Shown here: positions 1 through 9,245 of the stretch, in pieces
How positions within the stretch are numbered: the first letter of the stretch is position 1
Layout of the letters: each line of letters begins with the position of its first letter
Assembly: GCF_000719335.1 (NCBI RefSeq)
Contig: NZ_JOGB01000027.1
Span: forward strand, 1-64,000
Source: Streptomyces sp. NRRL S-87
GTDB taxonomy: Bacteria > Actinomycetota > Actinomycetes > Streptomycetales > Streptomycetaceae
DNA: 64,000 nucleotides
Reading direction: 5' to 3'
The notes under the pieces: model-generated
The model's input: the letters and a program-made list of their open reading frames with translations, nothing else
Database searches by the model: none
What the model was told of the DNA's origin: nothing
Program-made: the position numbers and the translations under genes

Positions 1-562
1 GGCTCCGCCCCTGGCCTGCGGCCACCCCAGGCCCGGGCCTGCCTCCGGACCAGCCTGCCATGACGCCTCAAGAGGCTCCCCCACACACCACGGGACGGCC
101 CGACAGGAGCTGCGCAACGGTGACCTGGACCGCAGCGAACCGGCTCAGTCCGCCCTGCTGCAGGGAGGACGCGGGCGACCCGGGTCGTGGTGAGTGTCCT
201 GGCGACCCGGGGTGTGGTGAGGGGGTCCTGGCGACCCGGGTCGTGACAAGTGGGGTCTGGTGACGCGGCCGGAGCATGCAGCAGCCGCACGCCTCCTTGG
301 CGGTGCCTGGTGGGTCCCGTGGTGTGTGGGGGAGGCGCTTGACAGGGGTGGCAGGCTGGACCGGAGGCAGGCCCGGGCCGGAGGTGGCCGCAGGCCAGGG
401 CGAAGCCCCAAAGCCTCCGGGGTGGGCCTGCCGCAGGGCCTGCAGGCCGCCCCTGTCAAGCGCCGAGGGGACCCACACACCACGGGACCCACCCCCGAAG
501 CGAGCAGCAGGCCCCAACACCGGGCCCCTCCCCGAAGCGAGCAAGCCCCGACACCGGCCCCC
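1..562. repeat. Non-coding repeat-rich region downstream of truA
   Basis: No credible gene is visible; the open frames here lack ribosome-binding sites and recognisable protein content. Bases 1-58 are a near-perfect inverted copy of about 349-408. Bases about 306-360 are an inverted copy of about 437-494. A third copy of the block containing CCCACACACCACGGGAC lies at about 82-98. The spacer holds a 27-29 bp tandem repeat (174-258). The array lies past the 3' end of truA, so it may act on transcript ends or may be a decayed mobile repeat; I cannot tell which. Confidence 0.7.
174..258. repeat. Tandem repeat, three copies of 27-29 bp
   Basis: Three head-to-tail copies begin with GGCGACCCGGG or GGCGACCCGGGG at 174, 201 and 230, and a partial fourth begins at 259. 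Copies differ by a few substitutions and a 2-base length change. The array sits in the spacer of the large inverted repeat and codes for nothing recognisable. Confidence 0.75.
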
Positions 563-1417
563 TCAGCAGCAGCCAGCCGCCCCCGGCAGCGTCCGCACGT
601 TGCGCGCCTGCCGGCTGCGCTCGGCCAGCTGGTCGTCGGCCGGGTAGCCGACCTCCTCCAGGGTCAGCCCGTGCGGCCGTACGACGTGCACGGAGGAGTC
701 CCGAACGCCCGCGGCCAGCACCTTCCCTGGCCACTCCACCGGCCGGTGCCCGTCACCGACGTGCAGCAGCGCGCCCACCAGCGAGCGCACCATGTTGTGG
801 CAGAAGGCGTCGGCGCGGACGGTGGCCGTGACGATCCCGTCCTCGGCGCGCTCCCAGCTCAGCTGCTGGAGCGTGCGGATGGTCGTCGCGCCCTCGCGCT
901 TCTTGCAGTACGCGGCGAAGTCGTGCTCGCCGAGCAGCGCCTTCGAGGCCTCGTTCATGGCGTCCACGTCCAGCGTCCAGTCGTGCCACAGCACGTGCCC
1001 GCGGCGCAGCGGGTCCACCCCGCCCTTCTGGTCGCCCACGCGGTAGGCGTAGCGGCGCCAGATCGCCGAGAACCGGGCGTTGAAGCCGGCCGGGGCCTCG
1101 GCCACCTTCCAGACCCGCACGTCGTGCGGGAGACGTCCGGCGAGCCGCCGCAGCAGCTTGTCGGCGTGCTCGGCCCACACCTCCTCCGGCAGGTCGAGGT
1201 GCGCCACCTGCCCGCGGGCGTGCACGCCCGCGTCCGTACGACCGGCCACCGTCAGGTCCACCGGCTCGGCCAGCCGCATCACGGTCTGCAGGGCGGACTC
1301 CAGCTCGCCCTGCACCGTCCGGCGCGCCGTCTGCTTCGCCCAGCCGGAGAACTCCTTGCCGTCGTACGACAGGTCCAGCCGCACCCGGACGAAACCGGGC
1401 TCCACCTCGTCACTCAC
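563..1417 (-). CDS. truA: tRNA pseudouridine(38-40) synthase TruA
   Basis: TruA isomerises uridines 38-40 in the anticodon arm of many tRNAs to pseudouridine. The 284-residue protein carries the family signature GRTDAGVHA at about residues 59-67, with the catalytic aspartate at about 62, and ends in a short Arg/Gly/Ala tail. The predicted start is GTG at 1417, with a weak GA-rich stretch ahead of it. It lies last in the cluster, after rplQ, as in other Streptomyces. A strong hairpin separates it from rplQ, so part of its expression probably depends on readthrough or a local promoter. Confidence 0.96.
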   Translation of the reverse strand: MSDEVEPGFVRVRLDLSYDGKEFSGWAKQTARRTVQGELESALQTVMRLAEPVDLTVAGRTDAGVHARGQVAHLDLPEEVWAEHADKLLRRLAGRLPHDVRVWKVAEAPAGFNARFSAIWRRYAYRVGDQKGGVDPLRRGHVLWHDWTLDVDAMNEASKALLGEHDFAAYCKKREGATTIRTLQQLSWERAEDGIVTATVRADAFCHNMVRSLVGALLHVGDGHRPVEWPGKVLAAGVRDSSVHVVRPHGLTLEEVGYPADDQLAERSRQARNVRTLPGAAGCC

Positions 1418-1440
1418 CCCAGAATCCTCTCAGAACGACG

Positions 1441-1477
1441 GAACGGGCCCGCCCCCGCAAAGGGGACGGGCCCGTTC
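1441..1477 (-). terminator. Hairpin terminator after rplQ
   Basis: The arms GAACGGGCCCG and CGGGCCCGTTC pair perfectly, with additional CCCC/GGGG pairing inside. The hairpin lies between the rplQ stop and the truA start. No long U-tract follows, which is common for actinobacterial terminators. Confidence 0.75.
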
Positions 1478-1503
1478 ACCAGCCTCGCGGCGACCTAGGG
1501 GGC

Positions 1504-1968
1504 TCAGGCCTCCGTGGTCTCCTCAGCGGCGGTCTCGGTGGCCTCGTCGGCCTCCTTGACGGCGCGCTTGGTGGCGGCCTCGGCCTCGGCAACGGTCGCC
1601 TTCTTGGCGATCTCGCCCTCGACCAGCTCGATCACGGCCATCGGGGCGTTGTCGCCACGACGGTTGCCGATCTTGGTGATGCGGGTGTAACCACCCGGAC
1701 GCTCCGAGTAGCGCGGCGCGATCTCGGTGAAGAGCGTGTGGACGACGCCCTTGTCGGTGATCGTCTGCAGCACCAGGCGACGGTTGTGGATGTCGCCCTT
1801 CTTCGCCTTGGTGATCAGGCGCTCGGCGACCGGACGCAGGCGGCGGGCCTTGGCCTCGGTCGTGGTGATGCGGCCGTGCTCGAAGAGCGACTTCGCCAGG
1901 TTGGCGAGCAGCAGCTTCTCGTGCGCGGCGGAGCCGCCGAGGCGGGCGCCCTTAGCGGGACGCGGCAT
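1504..1968 (-). CDS. rplQ: 50S ribosomal protein L17
   Basis: L17 lies near the exit tunnel of the large subunit. The 154-residue protein has the normal L17 core for about 120 residues, beginning [12 protein letters not shown], then an Ala/Glu/Thr-rich tail of about 35 residues typical of actinobacteria. The ATG at 1968 is preceded by a clear GAGGAG site. It follows rpoA directly and ends before a strong hairpin, so rpoA-rplQ probably forms the end of the alpha-operon transcript. Confidence 0.98.
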   Translation of the reverse strand: MPRPAKGARLGGSAAHEKLLLANLAKSLFEHGRITTTEAKARRLRPVAERLITKAKKGDIHNRRLVLQTITDKGVVHTLFTEIAPRYSERPGGYTRITKIGNRRGDNAPMAVIELVEGEIAKKATVAEAEAATKRAVKEADEATETAAEETTEA

Positions 1969-2085
1969 GGTGTTTCTCCTCTGTGCTGCACCGGCCGTGT
2001 CAGGTACCGGTGGCAGTCCCTACCGACTTTTGCCGGAGGGTGTACGGGGGGCCCGGGCAGTGCCCGGGCCTCCCGCAAGCGTGGA

Positions 2086-3108
2086 TCAGTACTGCTCGGT
2101 CTCGACGAAGCCGGCGTCGGCGTCGTCGTCCGCGCCGAACGCGTCGGCGGCGGCGGTCGGGTCGAACCCGGGCGGGCTGTCCTTCAGGGCCAGGCCCATG
2201 CCGGCCAGCTTCGCCTTGACCTCGTCGATCGACTTCGCACCGAAGTTGCGGATGTCGAGCAGGTCGGCCTCGGAGCGGGCGACGAGCTCACCCACGGAGT
2301 GGATGCCCTCGCGCTTGAGGCAGTTGTACGAGCGGACCGTGAGCTCGAGCTCCTCGATCGGCAGCGCCAGGTCGGCGGCCAGGGCGGCGTCCGTCGGGGA
2401 CGGGCCCATGTCGATGCCCTCGGCGTCGATGTTGAGCTCGCGGGCCAGACCGAACAGCTCGACCAGGGTCTTACCGGCGGACGCCATGGCGTCGCGCGGG
2501 CGCATCGCCTGCTTGGTCTCGACGTCGACGATCAGCTTGTCGAAGTCGGTGCGCTGCTCGACTCGGGTCGCCTCGACCTTGTAGGTGACCTTGAGGACCG
2601 GGCTGTAGATGGAGTCGACCGGGATGCGGCCGATCTCCTGGCCCACCTGCTTGTTCTGGACGGCGGAGACGTAGCCGCGACCGCGCTCGACGGTCAGCTC
2701 CATCTCCAGCTTGCCCTTGCCGTTCAGCGTGGCGAGGACCAGGTCCGGGTTGTGCACCTCGACACCGGCCGGGGGCGCGATGTCGGCGGCGGTCACCAGA
2801 CCGGGGCCCTGCTTGCGCAGGTACATCACGACGGGCTCGTCGTGCTCCGAGGAGACGACCAGCTGCTTGATGTTCAGGATGATGTCGGTGACGTCCTCCT
2901 TGACACCCGGCACGGTGGTGAACTCGTGCAGGACGCCGTCCACGCGGATGCTGGTGACGGCGGCACCCGGGATGGAGGACAGGAGGGTACGGCGCAGGGA
3001 GTTGCCGAGGGTGTAGCCGAAGCCCGGCTCCAGCGGCTCGATCACGAACCGCGAGCGGTATTCGTCGACGACCTCTTCGGTCAGCGAAGGACGCTGAGCG
3101 ATAAGCAT
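2086..3108 (-). CDS. rpoA: DNA-directed RNA polymerase subunit alpha
   Basis: Alpha dimerises to nucleate assembly of RNA polymerase, and its C-terminal domain contacts UP elements and activators. The protein has 340 residues from the ATG at 3108 ([12 protein letters not shown]), preceded by AAGGAAAAAG. An upstream in-frame extension of 34 residues is rejected because it has no ribosome-binding site and no family similarity. The N-terminal assembly domain spans about 1-230. The C-terminal domain (about 245-315) contains the helix-hairpin-helix region with [12 protein letters not shown], followed by an acidic tail. It lies between rpsK and rplQ. Confidence 0.99.
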   Translation of the reverse strand: MLIAQRPSLTEEVVDEYRSRFVIEPLEPGFGYTLGNSLRRTLLSSIPGAAVTSIRVDGVLHEFTTVPGVKEDVTDIILNIKQLVVSSEHDEPVVMYLRKQGPGLVTAADIAPPAGVEVHNPDLVLATLNGKGKLEMELTVERGRGYVSAVQNKQVGQEIGRIPVDSIYSPVLKVTYKVEATRVEQRTDFDKLIVDVETKQAMRPRDAMASAGKTLVELFGLARELNIDAEGIDMGPSPTDAALAADLALPIEELELTVRSYNCLKREGIHSVGELVARSEADLLDIRNFGAKSIDEVKAKLAGMGLALKDSPPGFDPTAAADAFGADDDADAGFVETEQY

Positions 3109-3201
3109 GTCTTTTTCCTTCAGTCGTGGACGCCCACTATTTGACGTCCGACGGGTCGCTGCACGCCCTACGGCGCGACAGCGGCGGTACTGCAAGCGTA
3201 C

Positions 3202-3235
3202 GGGCGGCACGCCCCCCGAGGGGGCCGTACCGCCC
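3202..3235 (-). other. Hairpin in the rpsK-rpoA intergenic region
   Basis: On the minus strand, GGGCGG...CCCCC and GGGGG...CCGCCC form a long GC-rich stem with a small loop. It lies in the 179-base gap between the rpsK stop and the rpoA start. It may be a processing site, a partial attenuator or a terminator; no U-tract follows it. Confidence 0.5.
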
Positions 3236-3287
3236 GGACACTGAGCTCAGTGCGTCGAAACGCGCTGGTCGGACCCGCAGAACGGGG

Positions 3288-3692
3288 TCAGACGCGGCGG
3301 CGCTTCGGCGGGCGGCAGCCGTTGTGCGGGGTGGGGGTGACGTCCTGGATCGAACCCACCTCGAGGCCGGTGGCCTGGAGGGAGCGGATCGCGGTCTCAC
3401 GGCCGGAGCCGGGACCCTTGACGAAGACGTCGACCTTGCGCATGCCGTGCTCCTGCGCGCGGCGGGCGGCCGACTCGGCGGCCATCTGCGCGGCGAACGG
3501 GGTGGACTTGCGCGAGCCCTTGAAGCCGACGTGGCCGGCGGAGGCCCAGGAGATCACGTTGCCGGTCGGGTCCGTGATGGACACGATCGTGTTGTTGAAC
3601 GTGCTCTTGATGTGGGCGTGCCCGTGAGCGACGTTCTTCTTTTCCTTGCGGCGCACCTTCTTGGCAGCGCCCTGACGACCCTTGGGGGGCAT
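3288..3692 (-). CDS. rpsK: 30S ribosomal protein S11
   Basis: S11 binds 16S rRNA on the platform next to the E-site mRNA path. The 134-residue protein has a Lys-rich N-terminus and the conserved end [10 protein letters not shown]. The ATG at 3692 is preceded by GTAGGAG. It lies between rpsM and rpoA in the standard alpha-operon order rpmJ-rpsM-rpsK-rpoA-rplQ. Confidence 0.99.
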   Translation of the reverse strand: MPPKGRQGAAKKVRRKEKKNVAHGHAHIKSTFNNTIVSITDPTGNVISWASAGHVGFKGSRKSTPFAAQMAAESAARRAQEHGMRKVDVFVKGPGSGRETAIRSLQATGLEVGSIQDVTPTPHNGCRPPKRRRV

Positions 3693-3758
3693 CTCTTACT
3701 CCTACAGGGAGGTGGTCGGTCCTATAGCAAGACCGCTGGAAAGCGAGTCCGCTGAGGA

Positions 3759-4139
3759 CTACTTCTTGCCCGGCTTCTTCTTACCGGCGATGGCGCGACG
3801 CGGGCCCTTGCGGGTACGGGCGTTCGTGCTGGTGCGCTGACCGTGGACCGGCAGGCCACGGCGGTGCCGAATGCCCTGGTAGCACTGGATCTCGATCTTG
3901 CGGCGGATGTCGCCCTGGATCTCGCGGCGGAGGTCACCCTCGGTCTGGAGGTTGGCGTCCACGTACTCGCGGATCTTGACGAGGTCCTCTTCGGCCAGGT
4001 CGCGAACGCGGGTGTTCGGGTCCACGCCGGTGGAGGCGAGGATCTCCTTGGACCGGGTGCGCCCGATACCGAAGACGTAGGTGAGTGCGATCTCCACACG
4101 CTTTTCGCGCGGGATGTCAACACCGGAAACGCGTGCCAT
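3759..4139 (-). CDS. rpsM: 30S ribosomal protein S13
   Basis: S13 sits in the head of the small subunit and forms bridges to the large subunit. The 126-residue protein begins [19 protein letters not shown], contains the typical helix-turn region around [13 protein letters not shown], and ends in a basic tail (KKPGKK) that reaches toward the P-site tRNA. It is followed by rpsK after about 65 bases and preceded by rpmJ. Confidence 0.99.
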   Translation of the reverse strand: MARVSGVDIPREKRVEIALTYVFGIGRTRSKEILASTGVDPNTRVRDLAEEDLVKIREYVDANLQTEGDLRREIQGDIRRKIEIQCYQGIRHRRGLPVHGQRTSTNARTRKGPRRAIAGKKKPGKK

Positions 4140-4321
4140 TCAATGGCTCCTGTGTGTTCGGGGGTCTGCCACAGAGCCGCTCCCGACCGCCGTATGAGGT
4201 ACGTATCGGGTCCCCGGCCCCCGCCGGAGGTGCCGCCGACCCTTGCGGGCTGGGCGGGCTCTGCGTTTTTACGTTGTTACTTACGTCGCGCGAAGAACTG
4301 CGAAGTGCAGGTCGGCGTGCG

Positions 4322-4435
4322 TCAGCCCTGGCGCTGCTTGTGGCGCAGGTTGTCGCAGATGACCATGACCCGGCCGTGACGGCGGATCACCTTGCACTTG
4401 TCGCAGATCTTCTTGACGCTCGGCTTGACCTTCAT
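4322..4435 (-). CDS. rpmJ: 50S ribosomal protein L36, zinc-binding form
   Basis: This 37-residue protein stabilises the 23S rRNA near the L7/L12 stalk base. It has the zinc ligands of the C+ type: CDKC at residues 11-14, then Cys and His near the C-terminus ([12 protein letters not shown]). The start is the ATG at 4435 (MKVKPSVKK); a 23-residue upstream extension is not part of the family. Streptomycetes usually carry a second, cysteine-free L36 elsewhere under Zur control. This copy should be the zinc-replete one. Confidence 0.98.
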   Translation of the reverse strand: MKVKPSVKKICDKCKVIRRHGRVMVICDNLRHKQRQG

Positions 4436-4507
4436 GGGATGTGAGGTTCTCCGGGTCAGTGCCACCACCCCGCAGGGGCGAATGCCCGCACGGGAGTGCG
4501 ACAAGAT

Positions 4508-4729
4508 CTACTTGTACCGGTAGACGATCCGGCCACGCGTCAGGTCGTAGGGAGAGAGCTCCACCACGACCCGGTCGTCCGGGAGGATTCGGATGTAGTG
4601 CATCCGCATCTTTCCGGAGATGTGCGCGAGGACCTTGTGACCGTTCTGGAGCTCCACCTTGAACATGGCGTTCGGGAGGGACTCGATCACGGTGCCCTCG
4701 ATCTCGATGGCACCTTGCTTCTTGGCCAC
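4508..4729 (-). CDS. infA: Translation initiation factor IF-1
   Basis: IF-1 occupies the A site of the 30S subunit during initiation. The 73-residue protein is a single OB/S1-like fold beginning [19 protein letters not shown] and ending [13 protein letters not shown], which is the usual length. It heads the infA-rpmJ-rpsM-rpsK-rpoA-rplQ group, and 173 bases of non-coding DNA separate it from map. That gap is the likely position of a promoter, with a possible -10 TAGACT at 4810-4815 on the minus strand. Confidence 0.99.
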   Translation of the reverse strand: MAKKQGAIEIEGTVIESLPNAMFKVELQNGHKVLAHISGKMRMHYIRILPDDRVVVELSPYDLTRGRIVYRYK

Positions 4730-4902
4730 GCTTCGCCTTTCGAATCGGCTACCTTGATCAGCTCCTCGCGACGCATGCGGACATGCGGATGCAAAGGAGC
4801 CGACGAGTCAGTCTACGTCAGGGCACCCAGAAAGACGAATCCGGAGAGTTTGCCCACCAACATAGATCACTAAGCGGCCCGCCCGGCCCGGCAGGGGCGG
4901 CT

Positions 4903-5754
4903 TCAGCCCAGCGGATCGGGCGCGGTCGACACGCCGTACTCCGCCAGCTTCGCCTTGCCGCAGTCGGGCGAGGTCAGGACGATCGGGCCGGCCTCGGTCA
5001 GGGCGATCGAGTGCTCCCAGTGCGAGGACCAGGTGCCGTCCGTGGTGATGACGGTCCAGTCGTCCGCGAGCACCTCGGTCTGCGCGGTACCCAGCGAGAC
5101 CATCGGCTCGATGGCCAGGCACACGCCCGGGACCAGCTTGATGCCCTTGCCGCGCTTGCGCGAGACGTAGTTCAGCAGGTGCGGGTCCATGTGCATCTCG
5201 GAACCGATGCCGTGGCCGCCGTAGTCCTCGATGATCCCGTACCGGCCGAGGCTGTGGTCACCGGTGGCCGGCCGCGGCTGGCGCTTGATGAACGACTCGA
5301 TGGCCTTGGAGATGTCCACCAGCCGGTTGCCCAGCTTCATGGCCGCGATGCCGGCCCACATGGACTCCTCGGTCACCCGCGACAGCTCCAGCAGCTCCGG
5401 CGCGTGGCCCGTGCCCACGAAGGCGGTGTACGCCGCGTCGCCGTGCCAGCCGTCCACGATCGCGCCGCAGTCGATCGAGATGATGTCGCCGTCCTTGAGG
5501 ACGGTCTTCTCGTCGGGGATGCCGTGGACCACGACCTCGTTCACGGAGGTGCAGATGGTCGCGGGGAAGCCCCCGTACCCCAGGAAGTTCGACTTCGCGC
5601 CGTGGTCGGCGATCACCTTGCGGGCGACCTCGTCCAGGTCCTTCGTGGTGGCGCCGGGCACGGCCGCCTCACGGGTGGCCGCGTGGATGGCGGCGACGAC
5701 CAGCCCCGCCTCGCGCATCTTCGCGATCTGCTCCGGGGTCTTGATCTGGACCAT
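4903..5754 (-). CDS. map: Type I methionine aminopeptidase
   Basis: The enzyme removes the N-terminal methionine from nascent proteins whose second residue is small. The 283-residue protein from the ATG at 5754 (MVQIKTPEQIAKMREAG) has the pita-bread metal ligands in order: Asp in SIDCGAIVDGWHGDAAY, His in GHGIGSEMHMDP, Glu in AIEPMVS and Glu in TEAGP. The start is favoured over an extended frame because GGAAGG lies about 10 bases upstream. It follows adk, as in most Streptomyces. Confidence 0.98.
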   Translation of the reverse strand: MVQIKTPEQIAKMREAGLVVAAIHAATREAAVPGATTKDLDEVARKVIADHGAKSNFLGYGGFPATICTSVNEVVVHGIPDEKTVLKDGDIISIDCGAIVDGWHGDAAYTAFVGTGHAPELLELSRVTEESMWAGIAAMKLGNRLVDISKAIESFIKRQPRPATGDHSLGRYGIIEDYGGHGIGSEMHMDPHLLNYVSRKRGKGIKLVPGVCLAIEPMVSLGTAQTEVLADDWTVITTDGTWSSHWEHSIALTEAGPIVLTSPDCGKAKLAEYGVSTAPDPLG

Positions 5755-5926
5755 GCCCTTGCCTTCCGGGTGTGACGGGGTGTCTCGGCTGCTCTGCTCA
5801 ACAGTACGGCCGCGGCGTCCAGCGGACACCGCGGCCGTACGGGGTACTACGGGCGATCGGAGGCGAGCGGGTACTCCGGTCGCGGACCGCGCCGCCGGGA
5901 GCTCACCCGGTCGGGCGATCGCGAGA

Positions 5927-6583
5927 TCAGCCCTCGGACTTGTTCAGGGCGTCCATCGCGCGCTTCGTGACGTCCTGGACCTCGCCCAGCGCCGAGATCG
6001 TGACGACGAGGCCCTGGGCCTTGTAGTAGTCGATGATCGGCTCGGTCTGGGTGTGGTACACGTCCAGCCGGTTGCGGACGGTGTCCTCGGTGTCGTCCGG
6101 ACGCTGGTACAGCTCGCCGCCGCAGACGTCGCAGACGCCCTCGGTCTTCGGCGCCTTGTACGACACGTGGAAGACGTGCGCCGAGTCGTTGCGGCAGATC
6201 CGGCGGCCGGCGATGCGCTTGACGACCTCGTCCTCGGGGACCTCCAGGTCGAGCACGGCGTCCAGCTTCATGTCGGCGCCCTGGAGCATCGAGTCGAGGG
6301 CCTCGGCCTGCGACACGTTGCGCGGGAAACCGTCGAGCAGGAAGCCGTTCACGGCGTCCGGCTGCTCCATGCGGTCCTTGGCCATGCCGATGGTGACCTC
6401 GTCCGGCACCAGGTCGCCGGCGTCCATGTACGCCTTCGCCTTCTTGCCGAGCTCGGTGCCCTGGCTGATGTTGGCGCGGAAGAGGTCGCCCGTGGAGATG
6501 TGCGGGATCGACAGATTCTTCGCGAGGAACGCGGCCTGCGTTCCCTTGCCCGCACCAGGCGGCCCGACGAGGACGATACGCAT
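5927..6583 (-). CDS. adk: Adenylate kinase
   Basis: The enzyme interconverts ATP and AMP with two ADP. The 218-residue protein begins MRIVLVGPPGAGKGTQAAF, with the P-loop at residues 7-15. The NMP-binding region (STGDLFRAN) and a full-length LID follow. The LID has a CRND...CDVCG arrangement that resembles the zinc-binding LID of Gram-positive enzymes, with Asp replacing one Cys. The ATG shares its A with the secY stop (TGATG), so translation is coupled to secY. Confidence 0.98.
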   Translation of the reverse strand: MRIVLVGPPGAGKGTQAAFLAKNLSIPHISTGDLFRANISQGTELGKKAKAYMDAGDLVPDEVTIGMAKDRMEQPDAVNGFLLDGFPRNVSQAEALDSMLQGADMKLDAVLDLEVPEDEVVKRIAGRRICRNDSAHVFHVSYKAPKTEGVCDVCGGELYQRPDDTEDTVRNRLDVYHTQTEPIIDYYKAQGLVVTISALGEVQDVTKRAMDALNKSEG

Positions 6584-7896
6584 CAGCGGAGGAACCCTTC
6601 GTAATTGCGCTGCTGGAGCTGGCTCTCGATCTGCTTCACGGTCTCCAGGCCCACACCCACGATGATGAGGATGCTCGTCCCGCCGAACGGGAAGTTCTGG
6701 TTCGCGCCGAAGCCCGCCAACGCCATCGTCGGCACAAGAGCGATGAGACCCAGGTACAGCGACCCCGGCCAGGTGATCCGGTTGAGCACGTAGCTCAGGT
6801 ACTCGGCAGTAGGTCGACCAGCCCGGATGCCCGGGATGAAGCCACCATACTTCTTCATGTTGTCGGCTACTTCCTCGGGGTTGAAAGAAATCGCCACGTA
6901 GAAGAACGCGAAGAAAACGATCAGGAGGAAGTAGGCGGCGATGTAGTACGGGTGGTCGCCCTTGACGAAGTGCTTGGAGATCCAGGTGGCCCAGCCCGCG
7001 GTGGAGCCGGAGAACTGGACGATCAGCGCCGGGATGTAGAGCAGCGACGAGGCGAAGATGACCGGGATCACACCCGCCTGGTTGACCTTCAGCGGGATGT
7101 AGGTCGAGGTGCCGCCGTACGCGCGCCGGCCGATCATGCGCTTCGCGTACTGGACCGGGATGCGGCGCTGGGCCTGCTCGACGAAGACCACGAGGGCCAC
7201 CATCGCGAGGCCGACGAGGATCACCACGCCGAACTCGACCCAGCCGTCGGCGATCTTGCCCTGGAGCTTGATCTGCCAGAGGGCGCCGACGAAGCCGGCG
7301 GCGATCGAGATGAACATCAGGATCGACATGCCGTTGCCGACGCCGCGGTCGGTGATGAGCTCGCCGAGCCACATGACGACACAGGTACCGGCGGTCATCG
7401 TGATGACCATGACAGCGGTGCTGAAGATCGACTGGTCGGGGACGATCTGGCCCGCCCGGGCGCAGTTGCCGAACAGAGCGCCACTGCGGGCGGTGGCCAC
7501 GAGACCCGTGCCCTGCAGGATGGCGAGAGCCACCGTCAGGTAGCGCGTGTACTGCGTGATCTTCGCAGTGCCGGCCTGCCCCTCCTTCTTGAGGTTCTCC
7601 AGCCGGGGGATCACCACGGTCAGGAGCTGCAGGATGATGCTCGCCGTGATGTACGGCATGATGCCGAGCGCGAAGATGGTGATCTGCAGCAGCGCGCCGC
7701 CGCTGAACATGTTGACCAGCCCGAACAGGCCGTTGGTGTTGCCTGCCTGGTTCACGCAGAACTGCACGGCTTCGTAGTCCACGCCGGGAACCGGCACGTG
7801 GGAACCGAGCCGGAACAGCATGATGATGCCGAGCGTGAAGAGCAGCTTCTTGCGCAGGTCGGGCGTCTTGAACGCCCGGGCGAACGCGGTGAGCAC
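6583..7896 (-). CDS. secY: Preprotein translocase subunit SecY
   Basis: SecY forms the protein-conducting channel of the Sec translocon, together with SecE (encoded at 40218-40499 in this window). The 437-residue protein has ten predicted membrane helices and the family regions GSHVPVPG near the N-terminus and the conserved C5 loop (AKRMIGRRAYGGTSTYIPLK is cytosolic). The start is GTG at 7896, preceded by GCAGGAGG. In other bacteria it follows rplO closely. Here two accessory genes and at least two terminator hairpins lie between them, so it needs its own promoter in 7897-8240 or readthrough. Confidence 0.98.
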   Translation of the reverse strand: MLTAFARAFKTPDLRKKLLFTLGIIMLFRLGSHVPVPGVDYEAVQFCVNQAGNTNGLFGLVNMFSGGALLQITIFALGIMPYITASIILQLLTVVIPRLENLKKEGQAGTAKITQYTRYLTVALAILQGTGLVATARSGALFGNCARAGQIVPDQSIFSTAVMVITMTAGTCVVMWLGELITDRGVGNGMSILMFISIAAGFVGALWQIKLQGKIADGWVEFGVVILVGLAMVALVVFVEQAQRRIPVQYAKRMIGRRAYGGTSTYIPLKVNQAGVIPVIFASSLLYIPALIVQFSGSTAGWATWISKHFVKGDHPYYIAAYFLLIVFFAFFYVAISFNPEEVADNMKKYGGFIPGIRAGRPTAEYLSYVLNRITWPGSLYLGLIALVPTMALAGFGANQNFPFGGTSILIIVGVGLETVKQIESQLQQRNYEGFLR

Positions 7897-8240
7897 GGTG
7901 CCTCCTGCGACCCCCGCGTTTCGCGTGAGGGTGACGGTCTAAGGGTCCGAAAAATGTGACAAATAGGTGCAGGGGTCACGGAACGCGCCCCCCGGTGGGG
8001 GCTGTGCCCCCGCCCTGTACAGCACACCACGAGCTACCTTACCGGCGTGTACCGCCGACAAGGAACGACCGACCTGAGATGCCCCATTTGAGAGCCGCCG
8101 CGGGACGACGGTGCTGTGTGGACGTGGACGTTGACAGAGCGGGCCCCACCCCGCGGTCACGGCCCGGAGCCCTCCCTCCTGGCCGCACCGACTGGGCACC
8201 CCTACTGCCGCCGGTCCCCCTGATCGACATCCCTGCGGAA
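7897..8240. other. Intergenic region upstream of secY
   Basis: This 344-base non-coding stretch lies between the lipoprotein gene and secY. It holds a 9-bp hairpin with a 3-base loop at 7994-8014, about 100 bases before the secY start, and an AT-richer run with TTGTCACATTTTT on the minus strand near 7950. The region must contain the secY promoter if the upstream terminators work. I do not see a -35/-10 pair with ideal spacing. Confidence 0.5.
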
Positions 8241-9173
8241 TCAGCTTGCGGCACGTACGGCCTCGGCGGAGTTGGCCACCCACCTCTTGAGGTTGGAACG
8301 CAGGGTGCCTAGTTCCGATGCGCGGGCCTTGATGACCCGCTCCTCATAGACCGACTGCACGGCAATCATCGTCTGCCGGTACCGCACTTCCGCCTGGCAT
8401 TTCATGTCAGCGACCGCGGTCTCTCTCTCAAGACTACTCACAGAATCCCCAGACCAGCGCGGATCGTTCGCGGACTCATCCGGTGACCGGTATCTCATCC
8501 CATGTCGAGCCATGCAAGCAGCCCACCTGCTTGCAGAATCCCTGACCCGCCCATCCCGCTTGGCCTGGGCAATGGCATCCAACCTGACGACATCGATATG
8601 AGCTTCTGCCAGGCCAGTAGGGGAAGCATCCGCCATCCGATTCAGCTCGACCCCACCGCCTACAATCTTTCTGGGAATCCGAGTTCCGCTCGTGATCTTC
8701 TCGGCGACCTCCCGTATGCAGCCACCGGCGGGTACGACTCTGCCGCCGTATGACTTGACACGCCCGAAAAGAAGATCCTGTTGCACCTTTGACGACTTCT
8801 CGTCCCAGGCGCTGCGCGTGTTCTCGGCCGGAGCGTCGGAACGGCTGTAGCCAATCCTCTGCGCCTGCCTCAAGGGAACGTCAATGAATTCGGGGTGCCG
8901 CTCGGTGGGGCGCATGCTCGACGGCAACGGCATCGGATTTTGATTGAATCCAAGCCTGCCCAAACAGGAATTCGTCAGCACCGCCTCGCCTCGCTGGAGC
9001 GTGAGCGTCTCCTGAGGGGACGGCAGGAACGCATCCAACGGAGTGGCCACCGCACTGCGCGGAGGAACAGAAGCAGCTGCGGGTCCGCCGGTCCGGCCCA
9101 CCGCCCCGGACGAGCACCCGCTGACGGCAATGAGCGCCACAGACACGGCAACGCGTCGTCCCCACACACGCAT
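8241..9173 (-). CDS. Putative secreted lipoprotein of unknown function
   Basis: I do not recognise a named family. The 310-residue protein from the ATG at 9173 (MRVWGRRVAVSVALIAVSGC) has a basic n-region, a hydrophobic core and a lipobox VSGC with the lipid-bearing Cys at about residue 20, so it should be anchored outside the cytoplasmic membrane. The C-terminal third is Arg/Glu-rich and probably helical, with a WAACMARHGMRY segment and a further Cys in ADMKCQAEVRYR. Similar Cys-containing segments occur in many streptomycete lipoproteins. GAGAGG lies 8 bases before this ATG; an ATG six bases upstream is too close to it. Codon use is less GC-biased than in the ribosomal genes around it. Confidence 0.8.
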   Translation of the reverse strand: MRVWGRRVAVSVALIAVSGCSSGAVGRTGGPAAASVPPRSAVATPLDAFLPSPQETLTLQRGEAVLTNSCLGRLGFNQNPMPLPSSMRPTERHPEFIDVPLRQAQRIGYSRSDAPAENTRSAWDEKSSKVQQDLLFGRVKSYGGRVVPAGGCIREVAEKITSGTRIPRKIVGGGVELNRMADASPTGLAEAHIDVVRLDAIAQAKRDGRVRDSASRWAACMARHGMRYRSPDESANDPRWSGDSVSSLERETAVADMKCQAEVRYRQTMIAVQSVYEERVIKARASELGTLRSNLKRWVANSAEAVRAAS

Positions 9174-9198
9174 GTTCATCACCTCTCACCCAAACGAG

Positions 9199-9232
9199 TG
9201 GGGTGGCCGATCCCAACGAATCGGCCACCCCA
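9199..9232 (-). terminator. Hairpin terminator after the I36-like gene
   Basis: The arms TGGGGTGGCCGAT and ATCGGCCACCCCA are perfect complements of 13 bases around an 8-base loop. It lies 14 bases past the stop of the I36-like gene and just ahead of the lipoprotein gene, so the two genes are probably separate transcripts or the lipoprotein relies on readthrough. Confidence 0.75.
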
Positions 9233-9245
9233 CCAGATCAATCCA

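Noticed and set aside
68..1498. Open frames in the repeat region and antisense to truA (158 aa minus strand, 412 aa plus strand)
   Set aside because: They have no ribosome-binding site and low-complexity content, and the long one is mostly the antisense of truA. In GC-rich DNA such frames arise by chance.
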